A stretch of DNA of 64,000 nucleotides from assembly GCA_037384425.1 (NCBI GenBank), contig JARROA010000001.1, positions 62,001-126,000 of the forward strand, given 5' to 3'. This stretch comes from Thiodiazotropha sp037384425. GTDB taxonomy: Bacteria > Pseudomonadota > Gammaproteobacteria > Chromatiales > Chromatiaceae. Positions within the stretch are counted from its first letter, which is position 1. Each line of letters begins with the position of its first letter. The translations under genes were made by a program, and so were the position numbers. A model generated the notes under the pieces. The model searched no databases. It was not told the origin of the DNA and saw only the letters and a list, made by a program, of their open reading frames with translations. Shown piece by piece: positions 33,469 through 41,726 of this stretch.

Positions 33469-33879
33469 ATGTCGGAAAATATAAAGAAATTCATGTATCT
33501 CAACCGCCGGGCTCCCTACGGCACCATCTATGCCTGGGAGTCCCTGGAAGTCGTGTTGATCGGTGCCGCATTCGACCAGGACGTCAGTCTGGCCTTTCTG
33601 GATGACGGCGTGTACCAGCTGGTCAAGGGCCAGGATACCGGTGACTTGGGCATGAAGAACTTCTCGCCCACTTATCAGGCGCTTGGCGACTACGATGTGA
33701 CCAAGCTCTATGTCGAGAAAGAGTCATTGGAAGCGCGTGGTCTGACCTTGGACGACCTGATGCCTCTGACCTACGAAGACGAGGACGACGATTGGGCGGA
33801 GAAGGACTCCATCCGTCTGGTCAGTCGCGCTGAACTGGCTGACATCATGGACGAGCAGGATGTCCTTTTCAGCTTCTAA
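33469..33879 (+). CDS. dsrF: DsrF, sulfur relay subunit of DsrEFH
   Basis: A 136-residue structural subunit of DsrEFH. Recognisable blocks are KFMYLNRRAPYGTIYAWESL at the N-terminus, FLDDGVYQLVKGQDT in the middle, and LYVEKESLEARGLTLDDL. It has no catalytic cysteine equivalent to DsrE Cys78, as expected for DsrF. The ATG at 33469 follows GGGGGG; an in-frame TTG six bases earlier is less likely. It lies 15 nt after dsrE. Confidence 0.96.
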   Translation: MSENIKKFMYLNRRAPYGTIYAWESLEVVLIGAAFDQDVSLAFLDDGVYQLVKGQDTGDLGMKNFSPTYQALGDYDVTKLYVEKESLEARGLTLDDLMPLTYEDEDDDWAEKDSIRLVSRAELADIMDEQDVLFSF

Positions 33880-33894
33880 GTCGGAGACAAAAGA

Positions 33895-34200
33895 ATGAGT
33901 ACCTTACATACCGTCAACAAATCACCTTTTGAAAAGTCTTCGATGGACAGCTGCCTGGCGTACGCCAAAGAGGGTAGTTCCGTCCTGCTGTATGAAGACG
34001 GCATCTATGGTGCGATCAAGGGCACTGCCGTAGCGGATAAAGTTGCCGCAAGCTCCGGCGTCAAGTTCTATGTGCTTGGCCCTGACCTGAAAGCTCGTGG
34101 TGTGGGCGAGGAGAAGGTCGCTGATGGCATCGAAATCGTGGACTACGCCAAGTTTGTCAGTCTTGCTGCCGAGAATGACAAAGTACTGGCCTGGGTCTGA
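33895..34200 (+). CDS. dsrH: DsrH, sulfur relay subunit of DsrEFH
   Basis: A 101-residue TusB/DsrH-family subunit. The conserved cysteine is Cys20 (SSMDSCLAYAKEG), matching the position known in Allochromatium. LLYEDGIYGAIKGT and FYVLGPDLKARGV are family blocks, and the protein ends in the typical aromatic VLAWV. It starts 15 nt after dsrF and lies 43 nt before dsrC. Confidence 0.96.
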   Translation: MSTLHTVNKSPFEKSSMDSCLAYAKEGSSVLLYEDGIYGAIKGTAVADKVAASSGVKFYVLGPDLKARGVGEEKVADGIEIVDYAKFVSLAAENDKVLAWV

Positions 34201-34243
34201 GTGTCTTAACTGAACAACTTTCAACTCTATTGGGAGAGAAAAT

Positions 34244-34576
34244 ATGGCTATCGAAGCTAACGGTAAAACCTTCGAAACCGATGAGGAAGGCTACCTGGTG
34301 AACCTGGCTGATTGGGAGCCGGCTGTGGCCGAGGCTATGGCAAAGGAAGACGACCTGCCGCTGACCGACGAGCATTGGGAGATCATCAACTTCCTGCGCG
34401 AGTACTACGAGGAGTATCAGATTGCTCCTGCCGTTCGCGTTCTGACCAAGGCTGTGGGCAAGAAGCTGGGTAAGGACAAGGGTAACTCCAAGTACCTCTA
34501 CTCCCTGTTCCCCTATGGCCCCGGTAAGCAGGCTTGCCGTTTCGCCGGTCTGCCGAAGCCGACTGGCTGTATCTAA
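34244..34576 (+). CDS. dsrC: DsrC sulfur carrier / substrate protein
   Basis: A 110-residue protein that carries sulfur as a persulfide/trisulfide between DsrEFH, rDsrAB and DsrMKJOP. Both redox cysteines of the flexible C-terminal arm are present: Cys98 (KQACRFAG) and Cys109 in the terminal PTGCI, ten residues apart. Core blocks YLVNLADWEP and DEHWEIINFLREYYEEYQIA are canonical. It contrasts with the Cys-free paralogue at 28.1 kb. AGAGAA precedes the ATG, and a hairpin (34599-34619) follows the gene. Confidence 0.98.
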   Translation: MAIEANGKTFETDEEGYLVNLADWEPAVAEAMAKEDDLPLTDEHWEIINFLREYYEEYQIAPAVRVLTKAVGKKLGKDKGNSKYLYSLFPYGPGKQACRFAGLPKPTGCI

Positions 34577-34598
34577 GCCATCGCGCCGCCAGCGGGCG

Positions 34599-34619
34599 GG
34601 ACGGAGCCGAGTTCCGTCC
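34599..34619 (+). repeat. Stem-loop between dsrC and dsrM
   Basis: GGACGGA and TCCGTCC form a 7-bp perfect stem with a 7-base loop, in an 81-nt gap. No T-run follows. It probably tunes the abundance of dsrC message against the membrane-complex genes, because DsrC is normally far more abundant (inference). Confidence 0.55.
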
Positions 34620-34657
34620 GCTGAGCACCCGATCACTAGTTTGAGGAACGCAGGAAC

Positions 34658-35380
34658 ATGTCATCTGCCTACGCGTTGCTGTTTATCGTAGCGACCCTAG
34701 TTCTGGTCCTTGGCTTGGCAAGAAAGATTGCCCAGTATGCCAAGACGCCTGCACCACTAAAAATTCCGACCACTCCGGCGCCTGTCACGCAGTCCGGGGT
34801 TGTCATGCGGCTTTTTCGTGAAGTGGTTTTCTTCGAAAGCCTCTTCAAGAGCACCAAGTGGACCTGGATCTTCTCCTGGATGTTCCACATGGGTCTGTTT
34901 CTGGTACTGCTGCGTCATCTGCGCTACTTCATCGACCCCGTGTGGTTGCCGATCGAACTGATCCAGCCCTTTGGCAAATATGCCGCTTTCGCCATGGTTG
35001 CCGGCTTGGCGGGTCTGCTGGTTCGCCGGATCTTCGTTGACCGGGTGCGTTATATCTCCGCACCGTCCGATTATCTCTGGTTGCTGCTGCTGCTCTTCAT
35101 TGGAATGAGTGGCGCCACGATGACGTTCGTTATCCATACGGACGTTGTGGCGGTGAAAAATTTCTTTACCGGTTTCTGGACCCTGAGTGGCGGACAGCTG
35201 CCCATGGATCCGGTACTGCTCATTCACCTGACACTGGTCGCCGTGCTGATGATCCTGCTGCCGTTCAGCAAACTATTACACATCCCTGGTGTGTTTTTCA
35301 GCCCGACCCGTAATCAGGTTGATAACCCGAGAGAAAAGCGTCACCTGGTCGAGTGGGCGCGGAAACTCGAAGAATCTTAA
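34658..35380 (+). CDS. dsrM: DsrM, membrane cytochrome b subunit of DsrMKJOP
   Basis: A 240-residue inner-membrane subunit of the NarI type with about five to six hydrophobic helices. Conserved His residues on helices (FHMGLFLVLLRHLRYF, VLLIHLTLVAVLMI, FSKLLHIPGVFFSPTRNQ) are candidates for b-heme ligands. It partners DsrK and passes electrons to or from the quinone pool. GAGGAACGCAGGAAC precedes the ATG, and dsrK follows after 20 nt. Confidence 0.95.
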   Translation: MSSAYALLFIVATLVLVLGLARKIAQYAKTPAPLKIPTTPAPVTQSGVVMRLFREVVFFESLFKSTKWTWIFSWMFHMGLFLVLLRHLRYFIDPVWLPIELIQPFGKYAAFAMVAGLAGLLVRRIFVDRVRYISAPSDYLWLLLLLFIGMSGATMTFVIHTDVVAVKNFFTGFWTLSGGQLPMDPVLLIHLTLVAVLMILLPFSKLLHIPGVFFSPTRNQVDNPREKRHLVEWARKLEES

Positions 35381-35400
35381 GGGGCCGATGAGGGTTAGAA

Positions 35401-36942
35401 ATGGCTGGAGCTGAATTCGAAACACCGGAGCTGACCGAGTACATCGAGGTCCCCAAACTGGTTGAAGGCACCATGGAGCACGTGACCTGCTTCAAGGCCA
35501 AGCCGGAGCACAATCAGGATTTGGGTTTTCCCGGAGAGAAGGTCGAAAACTGGAAAGAGGTCGCCATCGACAAGATGGGAGATCTGCTGAGTCGATACCG
35601 CTCGTTCCAGGTATTTATGGATGCCTGTGTGAAATGCGGTTCGTGCACCGACAAGTGCCACTATTTTCTCAGCACCAAGGATCCGAAAAACATGCCGGTC
35701 GGTCGGCAGGATCTGTTGCGCAAGGTTTACCGTCGATACTTCACGTTCGCCGGCAAGTACTTTCCCAAGCTGGTTGGCGCCGCCGATTTGACCGACGAGG
35801 TCGTCGATGAGTGGTATAGCTATTTCCATCAGTGCTCCCAGTGCCGTCGCTGCTCCGTGTTCTGCCCCTATGGTATCGACACCGCGGAAATCTCCATGGC
35901 CGCGAGGGAGATCCTCGACTCCATTGGCGTCGGTCAGAAGTACTGCAACGAGATCATCGGCAAGGTCCACAAGATCGGTAACAACCTCGGTTTGCCCGGC
36001 CCGGCGATCGCCGATACGCTGGAAGGTCTTGAGGAAGACGTCTACGAAGAGGACGAAGTGGCGGTGAAATACCCGCTCGACGTGAAGGGTGTCGACATCC
36101 TGCTGGTGACCCCGTCCGCCGACTTCTTCGCCGAACCCCATGTGGATGGCCTGATCGGCTACGGTAAGGTGTTCCATGAAGCCGGTGTCAGCTGGACCCT
36201 CTCCAGCAAGGCCTCCGAGGCGGGCAACTTCGGCATGTTCATCGGCAGCTACGAGAACATGCGCCGGGTCTCCCTGCGTATTCGCGAGGCGGCCCTGGAA
36301 CTGGGCGTCAAGCGCATCGTCTTCGGCGAGTGCGGCCACGCCTGGCGTATCGCCTACAGCTTCCTGAATACTCTGGTTGGCCCTTGGGACTTCCTCGATC
36401 CGAACTACCCGGTACCGCAGCACATCTGCGAGTTTACCCTCAACGAGATCGAGAAAGGGACTCTGGAATTCGACAAGTCCGAAAACGATGACATGTCGAT
36501 CACCTTCCACGACTCCTGCAACGTAGCCCGCGCCTCGCGCATGGGCGACAAGCCGGGTGGTCAGTTCGAGATCCCGCGCAAGGTGATCAAGGCGGTGGTC
36601 AACAACTACCACGACATGGAGTGGGACACCATTCATGAACGCACCTTCTGCTGCGGTGGTGGTGGCGGACTGCTGACGGACGATCTCATGGAAGTCCGGG
36701 TCAAAGGCGCCAAGCCGCGCATGACCGCGTTCAAGAACGTCATGGAGGAGAAGGGTGTCACGCATCTTGCGGCGATCTGCGCCATCTGTAAGAGCCAGTT
36801 CACAAAAGTGTTTCCCTATTACGGGATGGATATGTTCCAGATCGTCAGCGTCCATCAGCTGGTCAGCAACGCGATCGTGCTGAATCGCAAGACGCCCCCT
36901 GAAGAAGCGCCGGGTTATGGCGAGGATGACGACGACGAATAG
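35401..36942 (+). CDS. dsrK: DsrK, HdrD-like iron-sulfur subunit of DsrMKJOP
   Basis: A 513-residue cytoplasmic subunit that acts on oxidised/reduced DsrC. Two ferredoxin motifs lie near residues 78-165 (DACVKCGSCTDKCHYF and CSQCRRCSVFCPYGID). The C-terminal half carries CCG-domain cysteines for the non-cubane catalytic cluster as in HdrB/HdrD (FHDSCNVARAS, FCCGGGGGLLTDD, AAICAICKSQF). The acidic tail (YGEDDDDE) is common. It precedes dsrL by 81 nt, with a short hairpin CCTACC-CGTG-GGTAGG near 36973. Confidence 0.97.
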   Translation: MAGAEFETPELTEYIEVPKLVEGTMEHVTCFKAKPEHNQDLGFPGEKVENWKEVAIDKMGDLLSRYRSFQVFMDACVKCGSCTDKCHYFLSTKDPKNMPVGRQDLLRKVYRRYFTFAGKYFPKLVGAADLTDEVVDEWYSYFHQCSQCRRCSVFCPYGIDTAEISMAAREILDSIGVGQKYCNEIIGKVHKIGNNLGLPGPAIADTLEGLEEDVYEEDEVAVKYPLDVKGVDILLVTPSADFFAEPHVDGLIGYGKVFHEAGVSWTLSSKASEAGNFGMFIGSYENMRRVSLRIREAALELGVKRIVFGECGHAWRIAYSFLNTLVGPWDFLDPNYPVPQHICEFTLNEIEKGTLEFDKSENDDMSITFHDSCNVARASRMGDKPGGQFEIPRKVIKAVVNNYHDMEWDTIHERTFCCGGGGGLLTDDLMEVRVKGAKPRMTAFKNVMEEKGVTHLAAICAICKSQFTKVFPYYGMDMFQIVSVHQLVSNAIVLNRKTPPEEAPGYGEDDDDE

Positions 36943-37023
36943 TTTTATCGATTTCTAGCGCGAACAACTACGCCTACCCGTGGGTAGGGCACGACCAAGA
37001 CAAGTACCGAAAGGAGACTGAAA

Positions 37024-38967
37024 ATGGCCACTCCTAGTGAAGAGATGAAAAAGATTACCTGGCGCCGTTTTGAAGATGGCGACAACCAGTGGGAAGATTG
37101 GGGCGACAAGATCTTCCTCGAAGACACCTCCTACAAGTGCCCTACCTATATTGCACGCACGCCTCCCTGTCAGGGCAGCTGCCCCTCGGGACATGACATC
37201 CGCGGCTGGTTGGCCATTGTCCGTGAGCAGGAGAAACCGGCTGAGGGCATGGACTGGCAGCAGTACGCCTTCGAGCGTGCGGTCGAAGCCAACCCCTTCC
37301 CCTCCATGATGGGTCGTGTCTGTCCCGCTCCCTGCCAGGACGGCTGCAACCGTAACGAGGTGGAAGACTTCGTCGGCATCAACGCCGTCGAGCAGTACAT
37401 CGGTGACACCGCTATCGAGAAGGGCTTCAAGTTCACTCCCGGCGCGGATACCGGCAAGAAAGTGGCTGTTATCGGTGGCGGACCCGCCGGTATGGCGGCC
37501 GCTTTCCAGCTGCGCAAAATGGGGCACGGCGTCACCGTCTACGAGAAGGATCCTGAGCTTGGCGGCATGATGCGCTACGGCATCCCCAACTATCGTATTC
37601 CGCGCGACAAGCTGCAGGCCGAGATCCAGCGTATCGTCGACATGGGTGTCGAAACCAAGACCGGCGTCAAAGTCGGTGTCGATATCCCCATGGCCGATAT
37701 CGAAAAAGAGCACGATGCCATCCTCTGGGCCCTGGGCTGCCAGAACGGCCGGGACCTGCCGGTGGATGGCTGGGTCGGTACCCCGAACTGCGTCTCCGGC
37801 GTGGCCTTCCTCAAAGCCTTCAATGAAGGTCGCATGAAAGTCACCGGCAAGAAAGTGGTCTGTATCGGTGGTGGCGACACCTCCATCGACGTGATCTCCG
37901 TGGCCCGACGTCTCGGTGCCAATGCCGCCGCCGGCAAGCCCGAGGAAGTGGTGCTCGACACCTCGATCAACCAGGATGACGCTTTGGCCGAAGGCGCCGA
38001 GCCCGCTGCTGCGACCCTGACCTCGCTGTTCACCAAGGACAAGATGTTCGCCGCACAGCACGAGATAAACGACGCCTTGCACGAGGGTTGTGAGATCCTC
38101 GACGGCGTGATGCCGCTGGAGGTGATCCTGGATGCCGACGGTCGCGCCACCGGCCTGAAAGTCTGTGACTGCACCATGGATGGTATGACCCCGATCCCCA
38201 CCGAGGGCACGGAGCGGGTGCTGGAGGCCGATCTCATCGTCTCCGCTATCGGACAGAGCGCCGATATGGAAGGCCTCGAGGATATGGCCAATGACAGAAA
38301 CCTGGTGGATGCCGACAAGTTCTATCAGGTGCCGGGCAAGCCGGGTCATTTCGTGGCCGGCGACATCATCCGTCCGCACCTGCTGACCACCGCTATCGGC
38401 CAGGCTTCCATCGCCTGCGAAAGCATCGATGCCTACCTTAACCATCAGGAACTGGCCAAGCGTCCGAAGGTCGACGTGCACCACTTCGATCTGCTCAACA
38501 AGCTGAAAGAGGTACACCTCGAACCCGAGCACTTCGACAAGACCCAGGGCGATCTGCGCGGCACTTCCGATGCCAAATTTGCAGTGCACAACTATGAAGA
38601 CCGCTCGCGTCAGGAAGTGATTCCCGCCGACGACCTGTTCCTCGGACACTTCAGCTTTACCCCACGTCTGCTGCGTTCAGAGGATGTACCTTCCGCTGAT
38701 GAAGTGCTGCACCACTTCAAGGAGCGTATGAACGGTCTGGATCAGGAGGCGGCGCAGGCGGAGGCCAAGCGCTGCATGAGCTGCGGCATGTGCTTCGAGT
38801 GCGACAACTGTGTGGTCTTCTGTCCTCAGGATGCGGTCTTCCGCGTGAAGAAGAACGTGGCCACCACCGGTCGCTACGTGGATACCGACTACAACAAGTG
38901 TATCGGTTGCCACGTCTGTACCGATGTCTGCCCGACCGGCTATATCCAGATGGGGTTAGGTGAATAG
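37024..38967 (+). CDS. dsrL: DsrL, NAD(P)H-linked iron-sulfur flavoprotein
   Basis: A 647-residue protein related to glutamate synthase small subunit/NfnL that couples rDsrAB to pyridine nucleotides. The N-terminal Fe-S domain has PPCQGSCPSGHDIRGWL and RVCPAPCQDGCNRNEV. FAD motif: VAVIGGGPAGMAAAFQLRKM near residue 150. NAD(P) motif: VVCIGGGDTSIDVISVARRL near residue 279. The C-terminus adds two ferredoxin motifs (CMSCGMCFECDNCVVFCP and CIGCHVCTDVCPTGYI), a hallmark of DsrL in sulfur oxidisers. AAGGAGACTGAAA precedes the ATG. Confidence 0.97.
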   Translation: MATPSEEMKKITWRRFEDGDNQWEDWGDKIFLEDTSYKCPTYIARTPPCQGSCPSGHDIRGWLAIVREQEKPAEGMDWQQYAFERAVEANPFPSMMGRVCPAPCQDGCNRNEVEDFVGINAVEQYIGDTAIEKGFKFTPGADTGKKVAVIGGGPAGMAAAFQLRKMGHGVTVYEKDPELGGMMRYGIPNYRIPRDKLQAEIQRIVDMGVETKTGVKVGVDIPMADIEKEHDAILWALGCQNGRDLPVDGWVGTPNCVSGVAFLKAFNEGRMKVTGKKVVCIGGGDTSIDVISVARRLGANAAAGKPEEVVLDTSINQDDALAEGAEPAAATLTSLFTKDKMFAAQHEINDALHEGCEILDGVMPLEVILDADGRATGLKVCDCTMDGMTPIPTEGTERVLEADLIVSAIGQSADMEGLEDMANDRNLVDADKFYQVPGKPGHFVAGDIIRPHLLTTAIGQASIACESIDAYLNHQELAKRPKVDVHHFDLLNKLKEVHLEPEHFDKTQGDLRGTSDAKFAVHNYEDRSRQEVIPADDLFLGHFSFTPRLLRSEDVPSADEVLHHFKERMNGLDQEAAQAEAKRCMSCGMCFECDNCVVFCPQDAVFRVKKNVATTGRYVDTDYNKCIGCHVCTDVCPTGYIQMGLGE

Positions 38968-38975
38968 GAGCTGAG

Positions 38976-39440
38976 ATGCGTAGTTCACTCATCAGCAAAT
39001 GGAACCTGCTTGTCCTGCTGGCAGCGGTACTCATCCCTGCCATGCAGGCGACAGCAGAAAGTTCCCATGTAACCAAGGGCTCGAAGGCAGCCAACATGGA
39101 CCATTGTGTCGCGCCCACCCAGGTGATGCGTCGTAATCACATGGATTTCCTCAAGCACGATCGCGATTTGACCGTGCGAGACGGGGAGCGAGGTCTGCAG
39201 TTCAGCCTGGAGCAGTGTATCGACTGCCATGCAGGCACCGACGAGACCGGCAAGCCGGTCCCGGTCGATGCTGACGGGCAGTTCTGCCAGTCCTGTCATA
39301 GTTACGTTGCGGTGAGTCCGGCCTGTTTTCAGTGCCATCGCACGACGCCGGAACCTAAAAACGCTGGCTACAGTTACCACATGCCTGAGAGTCATGAGGT
39401 TCTATACGACATCCAGCCAGCAGGCTTACAGAGAGACTGA
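38976..39440 (+). CDS. dsrJ: DsrJ, periplasmic triheme cytochrome c of DsrMKJOP
   Basis: A 154-residue exported cytochrome. The uncleaved-type signal/anchor LISKWNLLVLLAAVLIPAMQ is at the N-terminus. Three CxxCH heme sites follow (CIDCHAG, CQSCHSY, CFQCHRT), the expected number. A conserved Cys in MDHCVAPTQVMRRNHMDF is the candidate unusual His/Cys heme ligand reported for DsrJ. It starts 8 nt after dsrL and its TGA overlaps the dsrO start by one base. Confidence 0.96.
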   Translation: MRSSLISKWNLLVLLAAVLIPAMQATAESSHVTKGSKAANMDHCVAPTQVMRRNHMDFLKHDRDLTVRDGERGLQFSLEQCIDCHAGTDETGKPVPVDADGQFCQSCHSYVAVSPACFQCHRTTPEPKNAGYSYHMPESHEVLYDIQPAGLQRD

Positions 39441-40195
39441 TGATGAGCAATAAGGGTGACCAGCCAACCATGGAGCGCCGGAAGTTTATCGGTGGCACCA
39501 TCGCTGCGGCAGGTGCGGTAACCATTGCACCCGGCGTGATTCTGCAAGCTGTTGCTGCGAGCGACGAGCAGACCGAAGGTGCGTCGAGTAAACATCGCTG
39601 GGGCATGGTGATCGATGCCAACAAGTGCGCGGACGGATGCACTGCCTGTGTCGATGCATGCAACGTAGAGCACAATATCGTCGGCCACGACCGTCCCACG
39701 ACCGATGCGGTGTGGATCCGCACCGTCAAGCTCAAGGACAAACAGACCGGCCACATCAGCCGTCTGCCCATGATGTGTCAGCATTGCGAGCATCCACCCT
39801 GTGTGGATGTCTGTCCCACCACGGCATCGTTCAAGCGTGCTGACGGTATCGTGCTGGTCGACCGGCATCGTTGCATCGGTTGCCGCTACTGCATGATGGC
39901 CTGTCCCTACAAGGCGCGTTCTTTCGTCCACGAAGCGCTGAGCGACCAGGCGGTCAGTGCGCCTCGCGGCAAGGGATGCGTCGAGTCCTGCACCCTGTGC
40001 GTGCATCGCCTGGACGAAGGTGTGATGCAGACAGCCTGTCAGGAAGCCTGTACCAAAGAAGGACACGGCGCCATCCTGTTCGGTGATCTCAAGGATCCCA
40101 ACAGTGAGATCAGTCAGGCACTGAAAAAATACAACTCAACGCAGATCCGGGCCGACCTCGAGTTGAACACCGGCGTTCGCTATTTCAACCTGTGA
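39440..40195 (+). CDS. dsrO: DsrO, periplasmic iron-sulfur subunit of DsrMKJOP
   Basis: A 251-residue Tat-exported ferredoxin-like protein. The Tat motif ERRKFIGGTIAAAGAV begins at about residue 12. Four cluster motifs are visible: CADGCTACVDACNVEHN, CQHCEHPPCVDVCPTTA, CIGCRYCMMACPYKA, and CVESCTLCVHRL with TACQEACTKEG. It passes electrons between DsrJ and DsrP on the outer face of the membrane. Two adjacent ATGs allow starts at 39440 or 39443. Confidence 0.96.
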   Translation: MMSNKGDQPTMERRKFIGGTIAAAGAVTIAPGVILQAVAASDEQTEGASSKHRWGMVIDANKCADGCTACVDACNVEHNIVGHDRPTTDAVWIRTVKLKDKQTGHISRLPMMCQHCEHPPCVDVCPTTASFKRADGIVLVDRHRCIGCRYCMMACPYKARSFVHEALSDQAVSAPRGKGCVESCTLCVHRLDEGVMQTACQEACTKEGHGAILFGDLKDPNSEISQALKKYNSTQIRADLELNTGVRYFNL

Positions 40196-40215
40196 TCTGT
40201 AAGGGGCTGGTATAG

Positions 40216-41412
40216 ATGACTAAGATGTATTACAGAGAGCTCTACTGCGGCTCACCCGTGCGGTTCTGGATGGGGCTGACACTGTTGGGCGCCTTCATCG
40301 CTCTGGGTCTCGGTGCGGCCTTCTATATGGAGCACAACGGTCACTGGGTGACCGGCATGAGCAACCAGGTCGTCTGGGGATTGCCTCATGTGTTCGCCAT
40401 CTTTCTTATTGTGGCGGCCTCGGGCGCGCTCAATGTGGCTTCCATCGGTTCCGTCTTCGGCGGTCCCCTGTATAAACCGCTGGGCCGTTACTCCGGTCTT
40501 CTGGCGATCGGGCTGCTGGCCGGTGGCCTGATGGTGCTGGTGTTGGATCTGGGACGCCCCGATCGCCTGATCGTGGCTATGACCCAGTACAACTTCAAGT
40601 CGATCTTCGCCTGGAACGTGATTCTCTACAGCGGCTTCTTCGCCATCGTAGGCGTCTATCTTTGGACCATGATGGACCGTACAGTCAACAAATTTAGCCG
40701 CCCCGTCGGTTTCGCCGCCTTCTTCTGGCGTATCGCGCTGACCACCGGTACCGGCTCCATCTTCGGTTTCCTGGTTGCCCGCGAAGCCTATGACGCAGCC
40801 ATCATGGCGCCGATGTTCGTCATCATGTCCTTCAGCTACGGGCTGGCCTTCTTCATCATCACCCTGATCGCCGCCTACATCTGGGGGGACCGGGAGATCG
40901 GTGACTACCGACTGGCCAAACTGAAAAACCTGCTCGGTGTCTTCGTCGGCGCGGTGCTCTATTTCACCCTGGTCTACAATCTGACGAATCTGTACGTTAC
41001 CCAGCATCACGGCATCGAGCGCTTCATCCTGTTGGATGGCGGTATTTACACGCAGATGTTCTGGATCGGTCAGGTGCTCATCGGCAGCGTGCTGCCCCTG
41101 TTCCTGATCTACTCCCCGGCTTTCGGTAATTCGCGCTGGGCCATCGCGGCGGCTTCGATCGCGGTACTGATCGGCGGCTTCTTCCAGATCTACGTCATCG
41201 TTATCGGGGGGCAGGCCTTCCCCATGAATATCTTCCCCGGCAAGGAGGTGCTGGAGAGCGGCTTCTTCGACGGTTCGGTGGCCGCCTACACCCCGACATT
41301 TCCCGAAGTGGCCCTGGGCGTAGCGGGTATCGCCGTAGCCTTGGCCATGGTGGCGATCGGTGCCCGAGTGTTCAAGGTGTTCCCGGAAACCCTGGAGGAC
41401 ACTGCTGGCTGA
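40216..41412 (+). CDS. dsrP: DsrP, NrfD-type membrane subunit of DsrMKJOP
   Basis: A 398-residue polytopic quinone-interacting membrane protein of the NrfD family with about ten hydrophobic segments. The start YYRELYCGSPVRFWMGLTLL and blocks LVLDLGRPDRLIVAM and FIARxS-like FGFLVAREAYDAAIMAPMF are typical. It begins 20 nt after dsrO, preceded by AAGGGG. A strong terminator follows 29 nt after its stop, so it ends the main dsr transcript. Confidence 0.95.
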   Translation: MTKMYYRELYCGSPVRFWMGLTLLGAFIALGLGAAFYMEHNGHWVTGMSNQVVWGLPHVFAIFLIVAASGALNVASIGSVFGGPLYKPLGRYSGLLAIGLLAGGLMVLVLDLGRPDRLIVAMTQYNFKSIFAWNVILYSGFFAIVGVYLWTMMDRTVNKFSRPVGFAAFFWRIALTTGTGSIFGFLVAREAYDAAIMAPMFVIMSFSYGLAFFIITLIAAYIWGDREIGDYRLAKLKNLLGVFVGAVLYFTLVYNLTNLYVTQHHGIERFILLDGGIYTQMFWIGQVLIGSVLPLFLIYSPAFGNSRWAIAAASIAVLIGGFFQIYVIVIGGQAFPMNIFPGKEVLESGFFDGSVAAYTPTFPEVALGVAGIAVALAMVAIGARVFKVFPETLEDTAG

Positions 41413-41726
41413 GCACAAGCTTCGGCCGGTCATGTCTGACGAAATCCACCACCGGTTGCCGGTGGTGGATTTTTTCGTTTCTCGGGCTAAGCCTGTTTGC
41501 ACTGCTGGTGCTTCTTAACACACCCCAACCAAGGCGCAAGGAGAGAAGGTTGCTGGTGCGTTTTCAGGCGTAAATCGAATGGCAGGACACTGCACGCATT
41601 TTCCGCCCGGCGGCGTTATCATTCACTCATCAATAATGATCACACATCACTCATTCCGTCTTGTCGGACGCAAGCAGTCCCTGCAGTGCCTGTTGGGTGA
41701 GTGTGACCAGGCCCTAGGTTGCTGAC
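41413..41726. other. Gap between dsrP and dsrN
   Basis: About 310 bases holding a strong terminator (41442-41475) and then about 250 bases with no gene. Near 41620-41660 is an AT-rich patch with TCACTCAT repeated twice around a TCAT-CAATA-ATGA dyad, a candidate promoter/operator for dsrNRS. No cobalamin-type riboswitch boxes were recognised. Confidence 0.5.
41442..41475 (+). terminator. Strong rho-independent terminator after dsrP
   Basis: A 14-bp perfect stem (41442-41455 with 41459-41472) closes a 3-base TTG loop and runs into a TTTTTT tract. It lies 29 bases after the dsrP stop and should largely separate dsrA-P from dsrNRS. Confidence 0.95.

Noticed and set aside
40252..41502. 416-codon minus-strand open frame opposite dsrP
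   Set aside because: Antisense shadow of a membrane protein gene; very hydrophilic, low-complexity translation.
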